Below are positions 63,732 through 64,000 of a stretch of 64,000 nt of DNA, piece by piece. Position numbers and translations under genes: made by a program. The notes beneath the pieces were generated by a model, which ran no database searches, had not been told where the DNA came from, and saw nothing but the letters and a program-made list of their open reading frames with translations. This DNA comes from Sinisalibacter lacisalsi (lineage in GTDB: Bacteria; Pseudomonadota; Alphaproteobacteria; Rhodobacterales; Rhodobacteraceae). Every line of letters starts with the position of its first letter. The first letter of the stretch is position 1. The stretch spans positions 248,001-312,000 of the forward strand of contig NZ_BMGI01000005.1 of NCBI RefSeq assembly GCF_014640115.1, given 5' to 3'.

Positions 63732-64000
63732 TCAATAGGTTTCGACGTGGTAGCGGCCGTCTTCGCGCATCGCGTCGCGCACCGTTTTCCACTCCAGCCC
63801 GACGCCGCGGGCGATATCGTCCAGCGCCGCCTCGACGCCGGTCTCCATCTCCTTCAGGCCGCAGATATAGATATGGGCATTGGGGTTGGTGAGCATCGCC
63901 GAAACGCGCCCGGCTTCCTCGCGCAGCTTGTCCTGCACGTAGTGCTTGGGTTCGCCCTCCAGCCGCGAGAAGGCGAAGACCTTGTGCATGAAGGCCTCGG
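63732..64000 (-). CDS. boxA: benzoyl-CoA 2,3-epoxidase reductase component, C-terminal part
   Basis: The last 89 codons are in the window; the gene continues past the right edge. The segment YVQDKLREEAGRVSAMLTNP, HIYICGLKEMETGVEAALDD and the tail VRDAMREDGRYHVETY match the ferredoxin-NADP+-reductase domain end of BoxA, which supplies electrons from NADPH to the diiron epoxidase BoxB for ring epoxidation of benzoyl-CoA. The aromatic C-terminus is typical of this reductase fold. Neighbouring BoxR and thioesterase support the identity. Confidence 0.85.
   Translation of the reverse strand, partial: EAFMHKVFAFSRLEGEPKHYVQDKLREEAGRVSAMLTNPNAHIYICGLKEMETGVEAALDDIARGVGLEWKTVRDAMREDGRYHVETY

Overview
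The window looks like a chromosomal segment of a GC-rich alphaproteobacterium of the Rhodobacteraceae (Roseobacter/Rhodobacter type). The evidence is the coherent set of genes: a B12-dependent ribonucleotide reductase (edge fragment), a DUF1489 gene, a complete mreBCD-mrdA-rodA cell-shape operon, an SQR very close to the Rhodobacter enzyme, the pccB-orf-orf-pccA-mcm propionate cluster, a glycine-riboswitch gcvTHP operon, and the start of a box (benzoyl-CoA epoxidation) cluster at the right edge.

Layout. 1-9.1 kb: nrdJ 5' end, DUF1489 gene, then a leftward operon mreB-mreC-mreD-mrdA-rodA-ghrA whose last five genes overlap by 4 nt, preceded by leuA with a leucine leader peptide and attenuator hairpin. 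9.2-21.7 kb: an SDR/Fe-S photolyase pair, a TetR regulator beside a sulfide:quinone oxidoreductase, a secreted 18-fold MORN-repeat protein, nadE, gltX and small enzymes. 21.8-26.9 kb: tandem glycine riboswitch, gcvT, gcvH, an SRPBCC gene inserted in the operon, gcvP. 26.9-35.8 kb: Bcr/CflA-type exporter, then the propionyl-CoA to succinyl-CoA pathway (pccB, two small operon proteins, pccA, mcm). 35.8-39.9 kb: VOC, GNAT and DnaJ-like genes, geranylgeranyl-reductase-family flavoprotein, trxC and tRNA-Ala(CGC).

39.845-52.276 kb is an integrative element inserted at the 3' end of tRNA-Ala, bounded by an 11-bp direct repeat of the tRNA terminus. It encodes a P4-type tyrosine integrase, an AlpA-like regulator, a primase-PriCT-helicase fusion (a replication module), an Mrr-family type IV restriction enzyme with a small membrane protein, a CGAxT-type protein of unknown role, and a complete type III restriction-modification pair (mod-res). 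The R-M pair is bracketed by two 55-bp direct repeats (3 mismatches), so it looks like an exchangeable cassette inside the element. Non-coding structure is unusually rich: an iteron-like TGCACCAC array before mod, TTTGTCA-based operators about 100 nt upstream of each of three transcription units, and paired GCCCCTA arm-type repeats near both ends. I regard this as the most interesting part of the window: a compact, probably replication-competent anti-phage element.

52.4-64 kb: a dimethylglycine/sarcosine-dehydrogenase-like FAD-GcvT fusion, an RND (MMPL-type) exporter with a small secreted partner, an SH3-betagamma-crystallin secreted protein, a TSUP permease, then a leftward benzoyl-CoA catabolic cluster: boxA (partial), a 4HBT thioesterase, a BoxR/BzdR-type regulator (HTH plus shikimate-kinase-like domain) and a FadJ-like hydratase/dehydrogenase.
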